Of a DNA stretch of 33,923 bases, positions 1 through 8,578 are shown piece by piece. Position numbers and translations under genes: made by a program. Within the stretch, counting starts at the first letter, position 1; every line of letters starts with the position of its first letter. Where the stretch lies: contig NZ_PJNI01000024.1 of assembly GCF_002844555.1 (NCBI RefSeq), forward strand, positions 1 through 33,923, given 5' to 3'. The notes beneath the pieces are model-generated. The model ran no database searches, was not told the origin of the DNA, and saw only the letters and a list, made by a program, of their open reading frames with translations. This DNA is from Brumimicrobium salinarum. Lineage in GTDB: Bacteria > Bacteroidota > Bacteroidia > Flavobacteriales_D > Crocinitomicaceae.

Positions 1-306
1 CTTGTTTTTATATTTTTTGAGCAGGGAGGTGGTGATGACTGAAGACCTTATTTCCTGTTCCATTCAATCTTTAGTTGAAACCAATTTATGCGAAGCAAGA
101 ACCAAAAAATCGTCAGTTGTTGGTACGGAGGGTAGGTGTTAGTATTATGGGGTAAACCACAAGTTTGGAAACTTGCGGTAGTAGTTTGAACGGAAAAGTA
201 TTTGAAAAGATTATGCCACACTAGATAAAATCCCAGTCTAGCCCCCTAGTTTGTATTACTGTTTGGTATTATTATGTATTTTTGCTTGAATACGAATTAT
301 CTTAAC
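1..306. other. Gene-free left edge
   Basis: No convincing coding region is visible. The first 42 bases are open in forward frame 1 and end at a TGA, so they could be the very end of a gene lying outside the window, but nothing identifies it. A strong small palindrome lies at 160-175 (listed separately). No clean TAnnTTTG promoter box was found before the first gene: the near matches at 247-261 have wrong spacing. Confidence 0.5.
160..175. repeat. REP-like palindrome, CAAGTTT class
   Basis: CAAGTTT-GG-AAACTTG is a perfect 7-bp inverted repeat with a 2-base loop, and a further CC/GG pair lies outside a single mismatch. It is in intergenic DNA, has no T-tract after it, and so looks like a dispersed palindromic element rather than a terminator. 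Only one copy is seen in this window, so the repeat family assignment is inferred. Confidence 0.4.
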
Positions 307-1161
307 ATGAATAAATATATACTCCTCTTATTTAGTTTTTCATTTTACTTTTTAGCGAATGCTCAACTTTCTTGTGAGCAAATATTAGATAAGAAAAATG
401 ATATCTTGATTAAATCTAATAAAAGTACTTCTGATTTTATTGATGATGTTGATGCTGACATTACTCAGTTGGTTCATGATTTTGAAGCAACTAGAGTTCG
501 GTTAATGATGAAAAGAGGAGATTTAAAAGAATTGAATTTCTGGAAGGCAAAAGCTGATTCAATTAGAGAAACTACAGCACTGATTATTGATGAGTTATTA
601 GAAGAAATGAATCGAATTGCGCAAATTGCTGATAGTTCAGATAGAGATTATGTCTACAGGAATAGTTACACGAAAAAAGCTAATTACTTAAAACCACTAC
701 TGGAAATAAAGAACTTAAATAATAGAACAATTCCTTTTAAGCGAATCTTTGGTGAAAATATGTATGATCCAAATCCTGAAGGTATACATATTGAAAATAC
801 ATTATTATCATTTAAAAATGATGTTTTTCAAATACTCGGAAATTATTCTTTTAATGGAGATACTTCCAGTTTCATTCCTTTTGAAAGTGAAGAGTTTTTT
901 GCACAGAGCATGAGAAATATTCATCCAATTGATACTAGTGCATTAAGTAAAATAAATAGTATTATCACCTTGGACACAAAGACTTATGTGAAAGACCCAC
1001 AATCAGATGAAACAGTCGATATTACATGGATGATCGATAATTTCTATTACTCAAGTGTATTAGAGACAGCAGTAATTATCAATCAAGTAATTCTTAAAAT
1101 AAAACTTATTGAGAAGTATTCTTTAAAGTTATTGTCACGCAAATTCAATAAAGGGTATTAA
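307..1161 (+). CDS. Secreted protein of unknown function
   Basis: I do not recognise the family. The start chosen at 307 (Met, Asn, Lys, Tyr, then a hydrophobic run) places a standard signal peptide at the N-terminus, ending at an Ala-Asn-Ala-Gln type cleavage site near residue 20. An in-frame ATG at 274 would add 11 residues ahead of the signal peptide and is less likely. The mature protein of about 265 residues is acidic, mostly helical in composition and has no transmembrane segment, lipobox or sorting tail. It is probably periplasmic. It stands alone, with decayed DNA on its 3' side, so context gives no functional hint. Confidence 0.7.
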   Translation: MNKYILLLFSFSFYFLANAQLSCEQILDKKNDILIKSNKSTSDFIDDVDADITQLVHDFEATRVRLMMKRGDLKELNFWKAKADSIRETTALIIDELLEEMNRIAQIADSSDRDYVYRNSYTKKANYLKPLLEIKNLNNRTIPFKRIFGENMYDPNPEGIHIENTLLSFKNDVFQILGNYSFNGDTSSFIPFESEEFFAQSMRNIHPIDTSALSKINSIITLDTKTYVKDPQSDETVDITWMIDNFYYSSVLETAVIINQVILKIKLIEKYSLKLLSRKFNKGY

Positions 1162-1640
1162 AGGCAGTCTCGCAATAGTCCTGATTAGATATAAATATAG
1201 TAAATTGGCTGGAAGACAGAATTGTTTTTGTGGCAAGGAACGTTGAATGAGGCTTTAAAAGTATTAAGAATTGACTTCTATTTACATCTTTATGAAAATC
1301 ACTTAAATAAGCTGTTATAAATTATTACAGAGTTAACAAAAACATTTCATCAAATTCAAATGGTGATAATGAAGTACTTAAGGATACGTGTTATTATTAT
1401 GGAAGACTTTCCAATTATGAATCTTTAGGCCAACATTCAAATTGTAGTAATGCTGTTTCTTAAGCAAACAGGAACGGGTATAACGCTGATGGCTTAAAGA
1501 ATTGTATTCCAGAGTGTAACAATGGGTAAGGAGAGAAAGGATTCCATCGCAAGAAGTATACGATAGCGTGGAGAGCTTTTTATGATTAGAGATGATGTAT
1601 CACGAGATGAAATCTCGCGATAGCGTGGGCTGTAGCTCGG
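1162..1640. other. Gene-free stretch with short repeats and possible relic
   Basis: No intact gene is visible. An 11-bp direct repeat, CGATAGCGTGG, occurs at 1561-1571 and 1618-1628 and flanks a small palindrome at 1603-1617. Between about 1308 and 1512 one forward frame reads as a Cys-, Asn- and Tyr-rich peptide interrupted by one TAA near 1460. It may be the relic of a small secreted protein gene, but the composition argument is weak and no family is recognised. Confidence 0.4.
1603..1617. repeat. Small palindrome, CGAGAT class, copy 1
   Basis: CGAGAT-GAA-ATCTCG is a perfect 6-bp inverted repeat with a 3-base loop. An almost identical element, with a GGA loop, lies at 29881-29895, and a degenerate relative sharing GAGATGAAATnTCGCGA is at 22174-22190. 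Three related intergenic copies suggest a dispersed short palindromic element of this genome. No transposase is seen beside it. Confidence 0.45.
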
Positions 1641-1641
1641 C

Positions 1642-2136
1642 ATGATACTTTGTTATGTTCAAAGTTTCTCTAGTACTTCTCAAGTGCCAGTTTTAGCGCT
1701 ACCTGTTCTATCAATAATTGCCTTTTCTATCAGCTTTTGGATATTGTTTTCTACAGCAGTGGTACTGATTCCAATTTCAGTACTAAGCTCTACAATGGTA
1801 ATTGTTGGTTTATTTAACATTATACAATATATCTTGGTTTCGTTTTACACCCAACCTTGTACCCAACTTTTCGCGAATTTCTTCCCAACTTGACTCATGC
1901 TGCAACTCCTACTATAGCTCATGCTGTACCACTTGTTTTTTTTGTATTCTTTCTTAATAAAAGAAACCCTGAATACAACGCCTGGCGCTTTCCAAGTCAA
2001 GTCAATTTCTGGGTATTCCTTTAAATCATCAGCAATAAGCTGTAATCTATTACCCCATTGTTCAATAATTCCTAAACGTTTGAAAACTGGTGCTAAAACT
2101 TTATTGCGGACATCAGATTGACCAAAGAAAAGAATG
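1642..2136 (-). pseudogene. Remnant of an AlbA_2/GHKL-type regulator gene (C-terminal half)
   Basis: Reading the reverse strand from about 2136 down gives a peptide beginning Arg-Asn-Lys-Val-Leu-Ala-Pro-Val-Phe-Lys-Arg-Leu-Gly-Ile-Ile-Glu-Gln-Trp-Gly-Asn. This is the signature of the GHKL-like domain end (RN..L...F..LG.IEQWG) of AlbA_2/Schlafen-type regulators. After frameshifts near 1865-1890 and 1815-1825, another frame reads TIVELSTEIGISTTAVEN, a typical C-terminal winged helix of the same family. It ends where an expected Trp codon is TGA at 1680-1682. The N-terminal AlbA_2 half is missing. It sits directly downstream of the intact paralogue at 2228-3754, which suggests duplication or recombination followed by decay. 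The forward open frames over this stretch are antisense shadows. Confidence 0.65.
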
Positions 2137-2220
2137 TTAGGCTCTTACCCGAAAGTATCCCGAAGCTTACCCGAAATAACAGTTTTCATTGTACTCGACT
2201 TTGGGGAAGGTAAATTGATA

Positions 2221-2235
2221 AAACCTATTAGGTTT
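2221..2235 (-). terminator. Candidate terminator hairpin at the end of the defence island
   Basis: AAACCT-ATT-AGGTTT forms a perfect 6-bp stem overlapping the stop codon of the last reverse-strand gene. A-rich sequence lies on one side and T-rich on the other (in forward orientation CTTGTTTTTT follows). It could work in either direction. The stem is short, so this is tentative. Confidence 0.3.
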
Positions 2236-3754
2236 CTTGTTTTTTAAGCAACCAAACGCCTTCTTTTCGCCCACCTTCGCGCTCTATGAAGTTTTCTTCT
2301 CTTAATTTTTTAATGTAGGTTTGAACAGTACGTTCTGTAACCCCTAAAATTGAGCCTATTTCTTCTGCTGTAATTTCAGGGTAAACTATTATGAGTTCTA
2401 AGGTTAGTATTTGATTCGGTAGTTTCTTTCCTGAAGCTTTCCCGAAGCTTTCCCGAAGCTTTCCCGAAGTTATCCCGAAATCTTTCATAAAATAAGTCAT
2501 AATTGACTCAAAGTTTTCATGCAGAAGACTAATGTTTTCTTTGGTTGATGCCTTTCGACGTTGTGAAATTGTTCCGAAATCATATTGTAGTTCTGTTAAA
2601 ACAAGTTTTTGTTTTGCTTTAAAATCTTCTATCACTTCTCCCATTTGAAGATCTCCCATTTGACCACCTTCTTCTAGACCAGCTTTCGGGAAGGTCATTC
2701 TTAAAAAGTTTTCAGAAAACTTAAAACATTCTCTTCCATAGTACTCTAAAATTCGAGGTACTCCAGAACCTAATTGTTCAACTAAATCTAGGTCTTTATA
2801 AATACGCATTAGTTCTTTATTTCTTGGAACTGAGAAGCCTTCAAAGAATTCGTCTTTACTTAATCCATTAGGCAAACCACCGGTAGAGGTGATTTCTATT
2901 CTGTCATCAAAAATCTCAAATTTTGGTGGTACCTCGGTTGTGTAATCATTGTGTACAAATGCATTTAGTATTGCTTCTCGCAATGCGATGGAAGACCATG
3001 GACGTTTGTCTACACGTTCCGCTGAAGTGATGCTGGTATCGCTTTTGTTTTCAATTTCTATTTTGTCTAAAACTTGTTTTGTCGCTTTGATTAAAGATTC
3101 ATACCCGAAATCTGGATTTTCAGTTAGATCTACTCTTGTTAAACCATTGTATTTTGCCAACTTAATTGAAGTACCATTTTCATCTGCCATTAAATAGGCA
3201 ACATAATTGTATTCTCCTTTTTCAGTTAATAGTTCAAGGTTCTTCGCGAAATTTTTATTGAGTGAAATACCTTTTCCTTCATAATAGATTTTCAGTTGTT
3301 CGAAAGTGAGGTCTTGACGGCTCGATCTAATCTTTCCAATTGATGTTTTAGTTCTTTTGGCAAACAACTCATCAATCATTTTCTGAGGCATGGGATCAGC
3401 TGCAGTTCCATTGCGAATGTATGCGCCCTTTTCAGACATGCCGTATTTGCGTTTGTAATAGGGCTTTTCTGAACCACTTGCTACAGTGATCTTGATAATG
3501 TCTTTGCCATCCTTTTCCTCCGAACTTATATCAAACAATCCCATACAGGAAGGAATGATATTGGTTTTTAGGCGGTCCTTGATTTTGAGCATATCGCCAT
3601 CAATATCCTCAACGCCCACAACTGTTCCCGTTTTATCAATCCCAATATAAATAAAACCACCTTCATTGTAGTTGAGGAAAGCAATTACTTCTTTCTCCAG
3701 GTCTATCTCTTTGGTGAGTTTCTCTTTGAATTCTATGCGGTTTGTTTCTGACAT
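2228..3754 (-). CDS. AlbA_2 (Schlafen-like) / GHKL ATP-binding transcriptional regulator-like protein
   Basis: Three domains are visible. An AlbA_2 domain spans about residues 1-125 (IEFKEKLT start, then FLNYNEGGFIYIGIDKTG). A GHKL-like ATPase domain spans about 250-355 (ALREAILNAFVHNDY, then RNKELMRIYKDLDLVEQLGS). A C-terminal winged helix spans about 448-505 (ITAEEIGSILGVTERTVQTY). Length, 508 residues, is normal for this family, often labelled 'ATP-binding protein' or 'putative DNA binding domain'. Such proteins are common beside restriction and defence genes; their exact role is unsettled, probably DNA binding and regulation. It is the last gene of the island, 69 bases after the preceding gene. 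The linker at residues 430-442 is built from 11-bp DNA repeats, so unit gain or loss would cut off the winged helix. A decayed relative lies immediately downstream. Confidence 0.85.
   Translation of the reverse strand: MSETNRIEFKEKLTKEIDLEKEVIAFLNYNEGGFIYIGIDKTGTVVGVEDIDGDMLKIKDRLKTNIIPSCMGLFDISSEEKDGKDIIKITVASGSEKPYYKRKYGMSEKGAYIRNGTAADPMPQKMIDELFAKRTKTSIGKIRSSRQDLTFEQLKIYYEGKGISLNKNFAKNLELLTEKGEYNYVAYLMADENGTSIKLAKYNGLTRVDLTENPDFGYESLIKATKQVLDKIEIENKSDTSITSAERVDKRPWSSIALREAILNAFVHNDYTTEVPPKFEIFDDRIEITSTGGLPNGLSKDEFFEGFSVPRNKELMRIYKDLDLVEQLGSGVPRILEYYGRECFKFSENFLRMTFPKAGLEEGGQMGDLQMGEVIEDFKAKQKLVLTELQYDFGTISQRRKASTKENISLLHENFESIMTYFMKDFGITSGKLRESFGKASGKKLPNQILTLELIIVYPEITAEEIGSILGVTERTVQTYIKKLREENFIEREGGRKEGVWLLKKQET
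2436..2468 (-). repeat. 11-bp tandem repeat inside the AlbA_2 gene
   Basis: Three perfect copies of GCTTTCCCGAA (forward strand) are flanked by degenerate copies at 2426-2435 and 2469-2479. The unit is not a multiple of three and is open in all three frames, so the encoded linker (SGKLRESFGKASGK) cycles through frames. Related units recur at about 2144-2175 in the decayed DNA downstream. Slipped-strand gain or loss of one unit would frameshift the C-terminal winged helix. Confidence 0.7.
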
Positions 3755-3823
3755 GGTGTTTTTGTTGTTGCTAATATCGTGAATATCTATTCGAATTTAA
3801 CCAAAGAGAGTTTAAAAACTTTA

Positions 3824-4651
3824 TTATTGAATTGATGATTTATTTTCTTCTATCAAAAAATCAATGTAGTGATAACCTAAAGGTGAAATAATCAGTTTAT
3901 CATATGAGTAGCTTTTTCCACCCATTTGAACTTCAGATATATCTAAGATCAAGCGTTTGCTTAAAAGATCATCTACGAAAATATTCATATCAATATCAGA
4001 AACACCAAAAAGATCGTTTCGACTAACGCTCATTAAATCTTTCATTTTGTTTTCTGTAAGTATTTTTTCTCTCTCAATTTTTTCTGACTTTTTAGTTTGT
4101 GCTAAAATTGATTCATTTTGCTTAATACTTCCGTCTTGAGCTTTCTGTTTAAGGATGTTTTCTTTCGATTTGGATTGGTTTAACTCATCATTTAATTCGT
4201 GACCCTGATTTTCAAGTTTTTCTATTACTGGTTTAGCTTTGTAAAACTTTTTAAGTAATAATATTTGACTTTCATGTAATTGAGAAGTTAGCTCAAAAAA
4301 CAATTCAAACTGATTAACCTTAGCATTTGGGATTGTGGTGCCTATTAATAATTGTTTAAATCTATTTCTCTTTTTTAAATCATCTGTTTTAGAAACTTTG
4401 TTTATTATTTCTTCAAAAATATCATTAAATCTATTAGAGTTTATGAAATCATTATCGACTTCATCATCTTTTATACTTTTAAAATAGGCATCTAATTCCT
4501 CGAAAAAATTATAAATCCTATCGCTTTTTATTCGAGCGCGATGTTCAAAACCTAATTCCACTAAAGCACCTCCTATATAAGGGATTAATGCTAATGTGGT
4601 TCTCAAGCCAGTTTCTAAATTTAAATTTCTGTTGTTTTTTGATACTTCCAT
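3824..4651 (-). CDS. Unknown protein of the KAP/nuclease module (275 aa)
   Basis: I do not recognise a named family. Near the N-terminus is a hydrophobic Gly-rich segment (LALIPYIGGALVELGF, residues 20-35), a pattern seen in several phage-conflict-associated proteins and possibly membrane- or lipid-facing. Residues about 40-145 look helical. Residues 145-210 are Lys/Glu/Gln-rich and probably form a coiled coil. The C-terminal 65 residues (VSRNDLFGVSDIDMNIFVDDLLSKR onward, in part) resemble a small winged-helix-like fold, ending with a LGYHYIDFL segment. The gene starts 15 bases after the 177-residue gene and is followed by the AlbA_2 regulator. The order nuclease, KAP, unknown, unknown suggests a shared role. 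Confidence 0.7.
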   Translation of the reverse strand: MEVSKNNRNLNLETGLRTTLALIPYIGGALVELGFEHRARIKSDRIYNFFEELDAYFKSIKDDEVDNDFINSNRFNDIFEEIINKVSKTDDLKKRNRFKQLLIGTTIPNAKVNQFELFFELTSQLHESQILLLKKFYKAKPVIEKLENQGHELNDELNQSKSKENILKQKAQDGSIKQNESILAQTKKSEKIEREKILTENKMKDLMSVSRNDLFGVSDIDMNIFVDDLLSKRLILDISEVQMGGKSYSYDKLIISPLGYHYIDFLIEENKSSIQ

Positions 4652-4666
4652 AATAAAAGTGTTTTT

Positions 4667-5200
4667 CTAAGTTTTGATAATTCTTCTTCTCGAAAACTCT
4701 TCTAATTCCCATTCTGCAAGTGAAACCCCTTTTTCATCTGCTACACCTCTTGCTCGTTCTATAATGGTTCTGTAATCTGAATCATTCTCCATAGTGGTCC
4801 ATGGTATTATTGGTTTGCACTTCAGTTTTACTTGAATAATTCGATCTACAGGAAAGTGTGGTGGCATTTGAATATTGCCGAGACACCATTGGTACTTCAA
4901 ATAGAGGTTGAGTAGTTTTTGTGCTACTCCGAATCTTATTTTACTTCCGTTGAGAATATCCTCTTTATAGTTTTCTGAAAATGTGATAATCGAGTTGATG
5001 TTTTCGATATGCTCCTCTTCATGAACTGTTTTACTATATTTTGGAAGTAAATTCACTTCTACAAATTGAATTAATGCATCACGGAAGTTTTTACGTTTTG
5101 TTTCGTTTATCTCTTTCGCATAGATGCTGGCGCGTTGGAATGCTCCACCGAAGGTGAGGATCCAGATTTCTGTGTTGATAAAGTTTTGTTGTGGGGTCAT
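4667..5200 (-). CDS. Unknown protein overlapping the KAP NTPase gene (177 aa)
   Basis: No named domain is recognised. It is a soluble, mainly helical protein without signal peptide or membrane segment. Notable segments are WILTFGGAFQRASIYAKEIN (residues 13-32), a central LLNLYLKYQWCLG, and a conserved-looking PPHFPVDRIIQVKLK followed by PWTTMEND. Its start codon overlaps the stop of the KAP NTPase in an ATGA (5197-5200), so the two are translationally coupled and probably made in fixed ratio. That coupling is the best functional clue: it is likely a partner or effector of the NTPase. Confidence 0.75.
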   Translation of the reverse strand: MTPQQNFINTEIWILTFGGAFQRASIYAKEINETKRKNFRDALIQFVEVNLLPKYSKTVHEEEHIENINSIITFSENYKEDILNGSKIRFGVAQKLLNLYLKYQWCLGNIQMPPHFPVDRIIQVKLKCKPIIPWTTMENDSDYRTIIERARGVADEKGVSLAEWELEEFSRRRIIKT

Positions 5201-7335
5201 GGGGTTGGTTTTAAAGATTCATTATAATAATATAGGAATTGATTAGCTAGGTTTAAAACAGTATTGTCGTTCATTTCGGTATTTAAAACAAGGTCACTGC
5301 CTTTAAGCTCATCAATTGAGAAATGTTTATTAATAGCATCAAAGATAGCTTTTTCACAATTCATTTTTTGTATTAGCTTAAAATCATCCACTCTAATATC
5401 CCCCATGTGAATAGAGTTGTTTCTTTTAGAGGAAGTTACATATATTTGGCCAGCAAAAGAGGTAAGAACAGTTGAAATATTTTCATTATCTGATTTTAGA
5501 TAGTCTTTTATATGCTTACCAGCACTTTCACTATCGATTTCACTCCAGATAAAGAGCAACTTTAATATGAACATTGGATATTTATCAAACAAATATTCTC
5601 CCTTTTGTAATGTATCTAGAATCGTAGTTATGGAAACACTATATACCTGATTGATTTGTGCTTGACTGAATAAACCTTTGCTTACGTCTTTATTATAAAC
5701 ACCATACTTTAGATACTCGAGTAAGAAGTATATGTTTTTAATATTTTTAATTTCTTTTGATAAGAATTCAATAATCAAAGAGGAGTCATTTTGTTTTTTG
5801 AATTGACTTGTAGTGAAGTATGCTACTTTTCGAAGATCTGAATTTAAGTTGAAGGCTTGGTGACTTTCTATTTTTATCAGTCCTGAATGATTAAAAATAA
5901 AGGTAATGATTTTCTTTGCTTCATCCCAGCCTAAATCATCCCCAAACAATTGAACCTTAGTTAGAAAATCCGAAATAGTTCCACTTTCAATAAGTTTAGA
6001 TGCATTTGATGAAACATCTGCATTGGTAAAAACGTTTAAATTTTCGATAAACGTAGAAAACTCGACGTCTGAAATTTCATTTTTAGCTAATGAGTATGAC
6101 ATGTACCTTTCAATGTAATCAGCACTTGATATACTTTGCTCAACATCTTTGGGGTGTCGTAAAGAAACATTTTCAAAAACTTGTCTGAATTTAGGAAATA
6201 ATGATCTTAATAGAGTTTCAATTGCTTGATGTTTGGTTTGATCAGTCTTCTCTGAAAGAAGATTAAACTCCTTTTTAATTCTCTCTTTATCCTTTTCTTG
6301 AATGTTACCAATCATAGAATGATTCATAATATAACCTGTGATAAAAATTGCAAGATTTTTTTTTACAAATTCAGCATACGTAGGGTAAAACAATTTTATT
6401 CCCTCAAAAATTAGAAGATCGACTATATTGACTTCTCCTTTCATTAAAGGGATACTAAATTCTAAAGCATTATAATATTGTTTTGCGTTTCGGGGTGTGA
6501 CTATGGTAGTAAATAGACAATTATCAAAGGCTGTTATAAATCGACTTGTCTCTGATTCATTTAGTCGTATTAAATTTTTGTTTAAAACCTGTTCAATTAG
6601 GTTTAATGTATAATCTCTTAACTCATCATATCGGAATGTTGGTAGTTCAATCGGTATTTGAATGATCTTCTCTAAAAAGCTAGATCCATCATTATCGTCT
6701 CCGTTTCCGTATCGTTGGCCAATCGCTTTCGCAACCATTTCTTTATCAAATGACAATATGTAAACAGTATTTGAAAAATCAGCTGTTAATTTTATTAAGC
6801 GGAAAAGAGTAAATAGTTCGTCTTTGTCGAGCCGGTCAATATCGTCGATGAATATGACAAGCTTTTTATCTGAGAGTTTTAAAAACTCCTCAGTTCTCTT
6901 TTTAAATTTGACGACATTGCCTTGTGGTAACATATTTCCGATTACAGAAGTATCAACATAAACTAGTTTAGACAATTCGCCAGTTGCAGAAAGGAGTTTC
7001 TTAGAAAATTTAGAAATTCTATTTTTACGTGAATAGATATTTTTATCTAAATGTTTTGCCAGTGTTTGAAAAAAATCGATTAGTAAGTCATCTTCATCTT
7101 TATACCTCCAAGGATTGAAATGAACTTGGAGAGTTTTTTCTTCATCTAATTCTTTTTCAATAAACTTCAACATTGAACTTTTACCAGAACCCCATTTACC
7201 ATAAAGACCGAAAACTATATTCTCAGAACTTGTTCTGGTTGATATGGTTTCAGCTATACGTTTACCGTATTCATATCGTTGAAATTTATCATCCTTTTTT
7301 AATGATACTGTTTTGTCTGAAATATAGTTTTCCAT
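5197..7335 (-). CDS. KAP-family P-loop NTPase
   Basis: It shows the KAP NTPase core: Walker A GKWGSGKSS at residues 46-54, the family-typical FNPWRY strand at 73-78, and Walker B LVIFIDDIDRLD at about 159-170, followed by a sensor-like VYILSFDKEMVAKAIG. KAP proteins are STAND-type ATPases often acting in phage defence, commonly with transmembrane helices inserted between Walker A and B. Here the insertion (about residues 100-150) is short and not hydrophobic, so this member appears soluble. The C-terminal 400 residues are helical with no recognised domain and may be the sensing part. It begins 14 bases after the PD-(D/E)XK nuclease and overlaps the 177-residue gene by 4 bases, so it sits in the middle of a four-gene module. 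Confidence 0.87.
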   Translation of the reverse strand: MENYISDKTVSLKKDDKFQRYEYGKRIAETISTRTSSENIVFGLYGKWGSGKSSMLKFIEKELDEEKTLQVHFNPWRYKDEDDLLIDFFQTLAKHLDKNIYSRKNRISKFSKKLLSATGELSKLVYVDTSVIGNMLPQGNVVKFKKRTEEFLKLSDKKLVIFIDDIDRLDKDELFTLFRLIKLTADFSNTVYILSFDKEMVAKAIGQRYGNGDDNDGSSFLEKIIQIPIELPTFRYDELRDYTLNLIEQVLNKNLIRLNESETSRFITAFDNCLFTTIVTPRNAKQYYNALEFSIPLMKGEVNIVDLLIFEGIKLFYPTYAEFVKKNLAIFITGYIMNHSMIGNIQEKDKERIKKEFNLLSEKTDQTKHQAIETLLRSLFPKFRQVFENVSLRHPKDVEQSISSADYIERYMSYSLAKNEISDVEFSTFIENLNVFTNADVSSNASKLIESGTISDFLTKVQLFGDDLGWDEAKKIITFIFNHSGLIKIESHQAFNLNSDLRKVAYFTTSQFKKQNDSSLIIEFLSKEIKNIKNIYFLLEYLKYGVYNKDVSKGLFSQAQINQVYSVSITTILDTLQKGEYLFDKYPMFILKLLFIWSEIDSESAGKHIKDYLKSDNENISTVLTSFAGQIYVTSSKRNNSIHMGDIRVDDFKLIQKMNCEKAIFDAINKHFSIDELKGSDLVLNTEMNDNTVLNLANQFLYYYNESLKPTP

Positions 7336-7349
7336 ATTAATTCTTGATT

Positions 7350-8477
7350 TTAATTTTGGATCAAATAAGTTTCAAGCTTCTTAAAAATAGACAAAAGACT
7401 ATCGTTTTCAATTTTGGTCTTAATATAATCTTGAAGGTTTTCGACTTCCTTTTCATTTAGATGATAAATATTTCTAACATAGTGAACCCATGAATTTTTA
7501 GTGGTTTCAATATCATTTAGAATAATAGGTGCTTCGATTTCGTCGAACTTCTCTTGAGGAATTTTTTTTACTTTTTCAATTGCTTCACCAGAAAGCTCAA
7601 CAATTAATAATAATTCTTTCTTGCTCGTAAGTAGATTATTAAAAATAACCGTGAACATTAAATCGCTACATAATGGAGAAACAAAATAACGGAGTCTTTT
7701 CTCATTGTCACTTCCCGTTTTAGGCGAATTAAAAACTAATTTATGATTTACCAAATCACATGCATTTTTGACTTCGTTCTTTATGAAATCTCGAACAGCA
7801 AACTTAAGTTTTGCAGCGTTATTCAATTCTTCTTGGTGTTTATAGTAAAATTCTATTTTTTCTTTATCCATTTGATTACTTAAGTTTATTGTGTTTTGGT
7901 ATAAATCTTTGAGGTATACAATGTATCTGTCTTTTGCATTTATGAGATATTCGCCGCTATTTTTCATTACCCTATTTAAGAAGGCTTGGTGGGTAATATT
8001 TATAAAATGAGAGTGATATATTTCTGCTTGACTATAGGTTTTTAGTGATAAAACAATTCCTATTTTACTACTGGCAGGTTGATGAGGTATCACAGAGTCC
8101 CAGTAATCTTTTAAATCATTATCTAAGTGATGACGAACTTTACTCTCAATTATAATGGCTTGTTTATCATTATGTAATAATAGGTCTATTCTACCATTCT
8201 TTTCTGTAGGATATTCTGTGTCAATAATAAAATCATTATTGAAGTCAACTTCTTTTGATTTTCCAATTTCAGATTCATTTATGAGTTCTTGAAATGATTT
8301 CAAAAACAAATCTCCCATACCATGCTCCTCATTGACATTAAAGTAAAAAGCATAAATATTTGACAACACATTCTCGTAATGTGGCTGTTTGGCAATTCCT
8401 AAAAAAGTTTTTGGCTTTTTCTTGATTCTCGGTATTTCGTGGCTGTCAAGAAATGTTTGTAGTGATTTTATGTTCAT
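7350..8477 (-). CDS. PD-(D/E)XK nuclease superfamily protein (PDDEXK_4-like)
   Basis: The catalytic core of a PD-(D/E)XK nuclease is visible: Asp98 in GRIDLLL, then Glu111 and Lys113 in AIIIESKVRH. An upstream Glu35 in YENVLSNIYAFYF and the HGMGDLFLKSF segment (52-62) match the PDDEXK_4 family. The rest (about 150-375) is helical/charged and not recognised. Members of this family occur widely in phages and defence islands and are presumed DNA nucleases; activity is not proven from sequence. It lies 101 bases after hsdR, and 14 bases before the KAP NTPase, so it more likely belongs with KAP than with the restriction enzyme. It may be the effector for the NTPase. Confidence 0.8.
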   Translation of the reverse strand: MNIKSLQTFLDSHEIPRIKKKPKTFLGIAKQPHYENVLSNIYAFYFNVNEEHGMGDLFLKSFQELINESEIGKSKEVDFNNDFIIDTEYPTEKNGRIDLLLHNDKQAIIIESKVRHHLDNDLKDYWDSVIPHQPASSKIGIVLSLKTYSQAEIYHSHFINITHQAFLNRVMKNSGEYLINAKDRYIVYLKDLYQNTINLSNQMDKEKIEFYYKHQEELNNAAKLKFAVRDFIKNEVKNACDLVNHKLVFNSPKTGSDNEKRLRYFVSPLCSDLMFTVIFNNLLTSKKELLLIVELSGEAIEKVKKIPQEKFDEIEAPIILNDIETTKNSWVHYVRNIYHLNEKEVENLQDYIKTKIENDSLLSIFKKLETYLIQN

Positions 8478-8578
8478 GTGGTTTAAGTATTTATTTTTTG
8501 CGATGTTTTGGACAATTAGGATGTACTTATGAATTCATTATTTTTTTAAAACAATCTCATAGGATCATTTGGATCTCC

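Noticed and set aside
1308-1512. Cys/Asn-rich relic of a small secreted protein
   Set aside because: One frame looks coding-like but is short, has an internal stop and matches no family I can name.
1642-1893. Forward open frame resembling a hydrophobic membrane protein
   Set aside because: It is antisense to a reverse-strand winged-helix relic with family-typical residues; hydrophobicity comes from the complement of charged codons.
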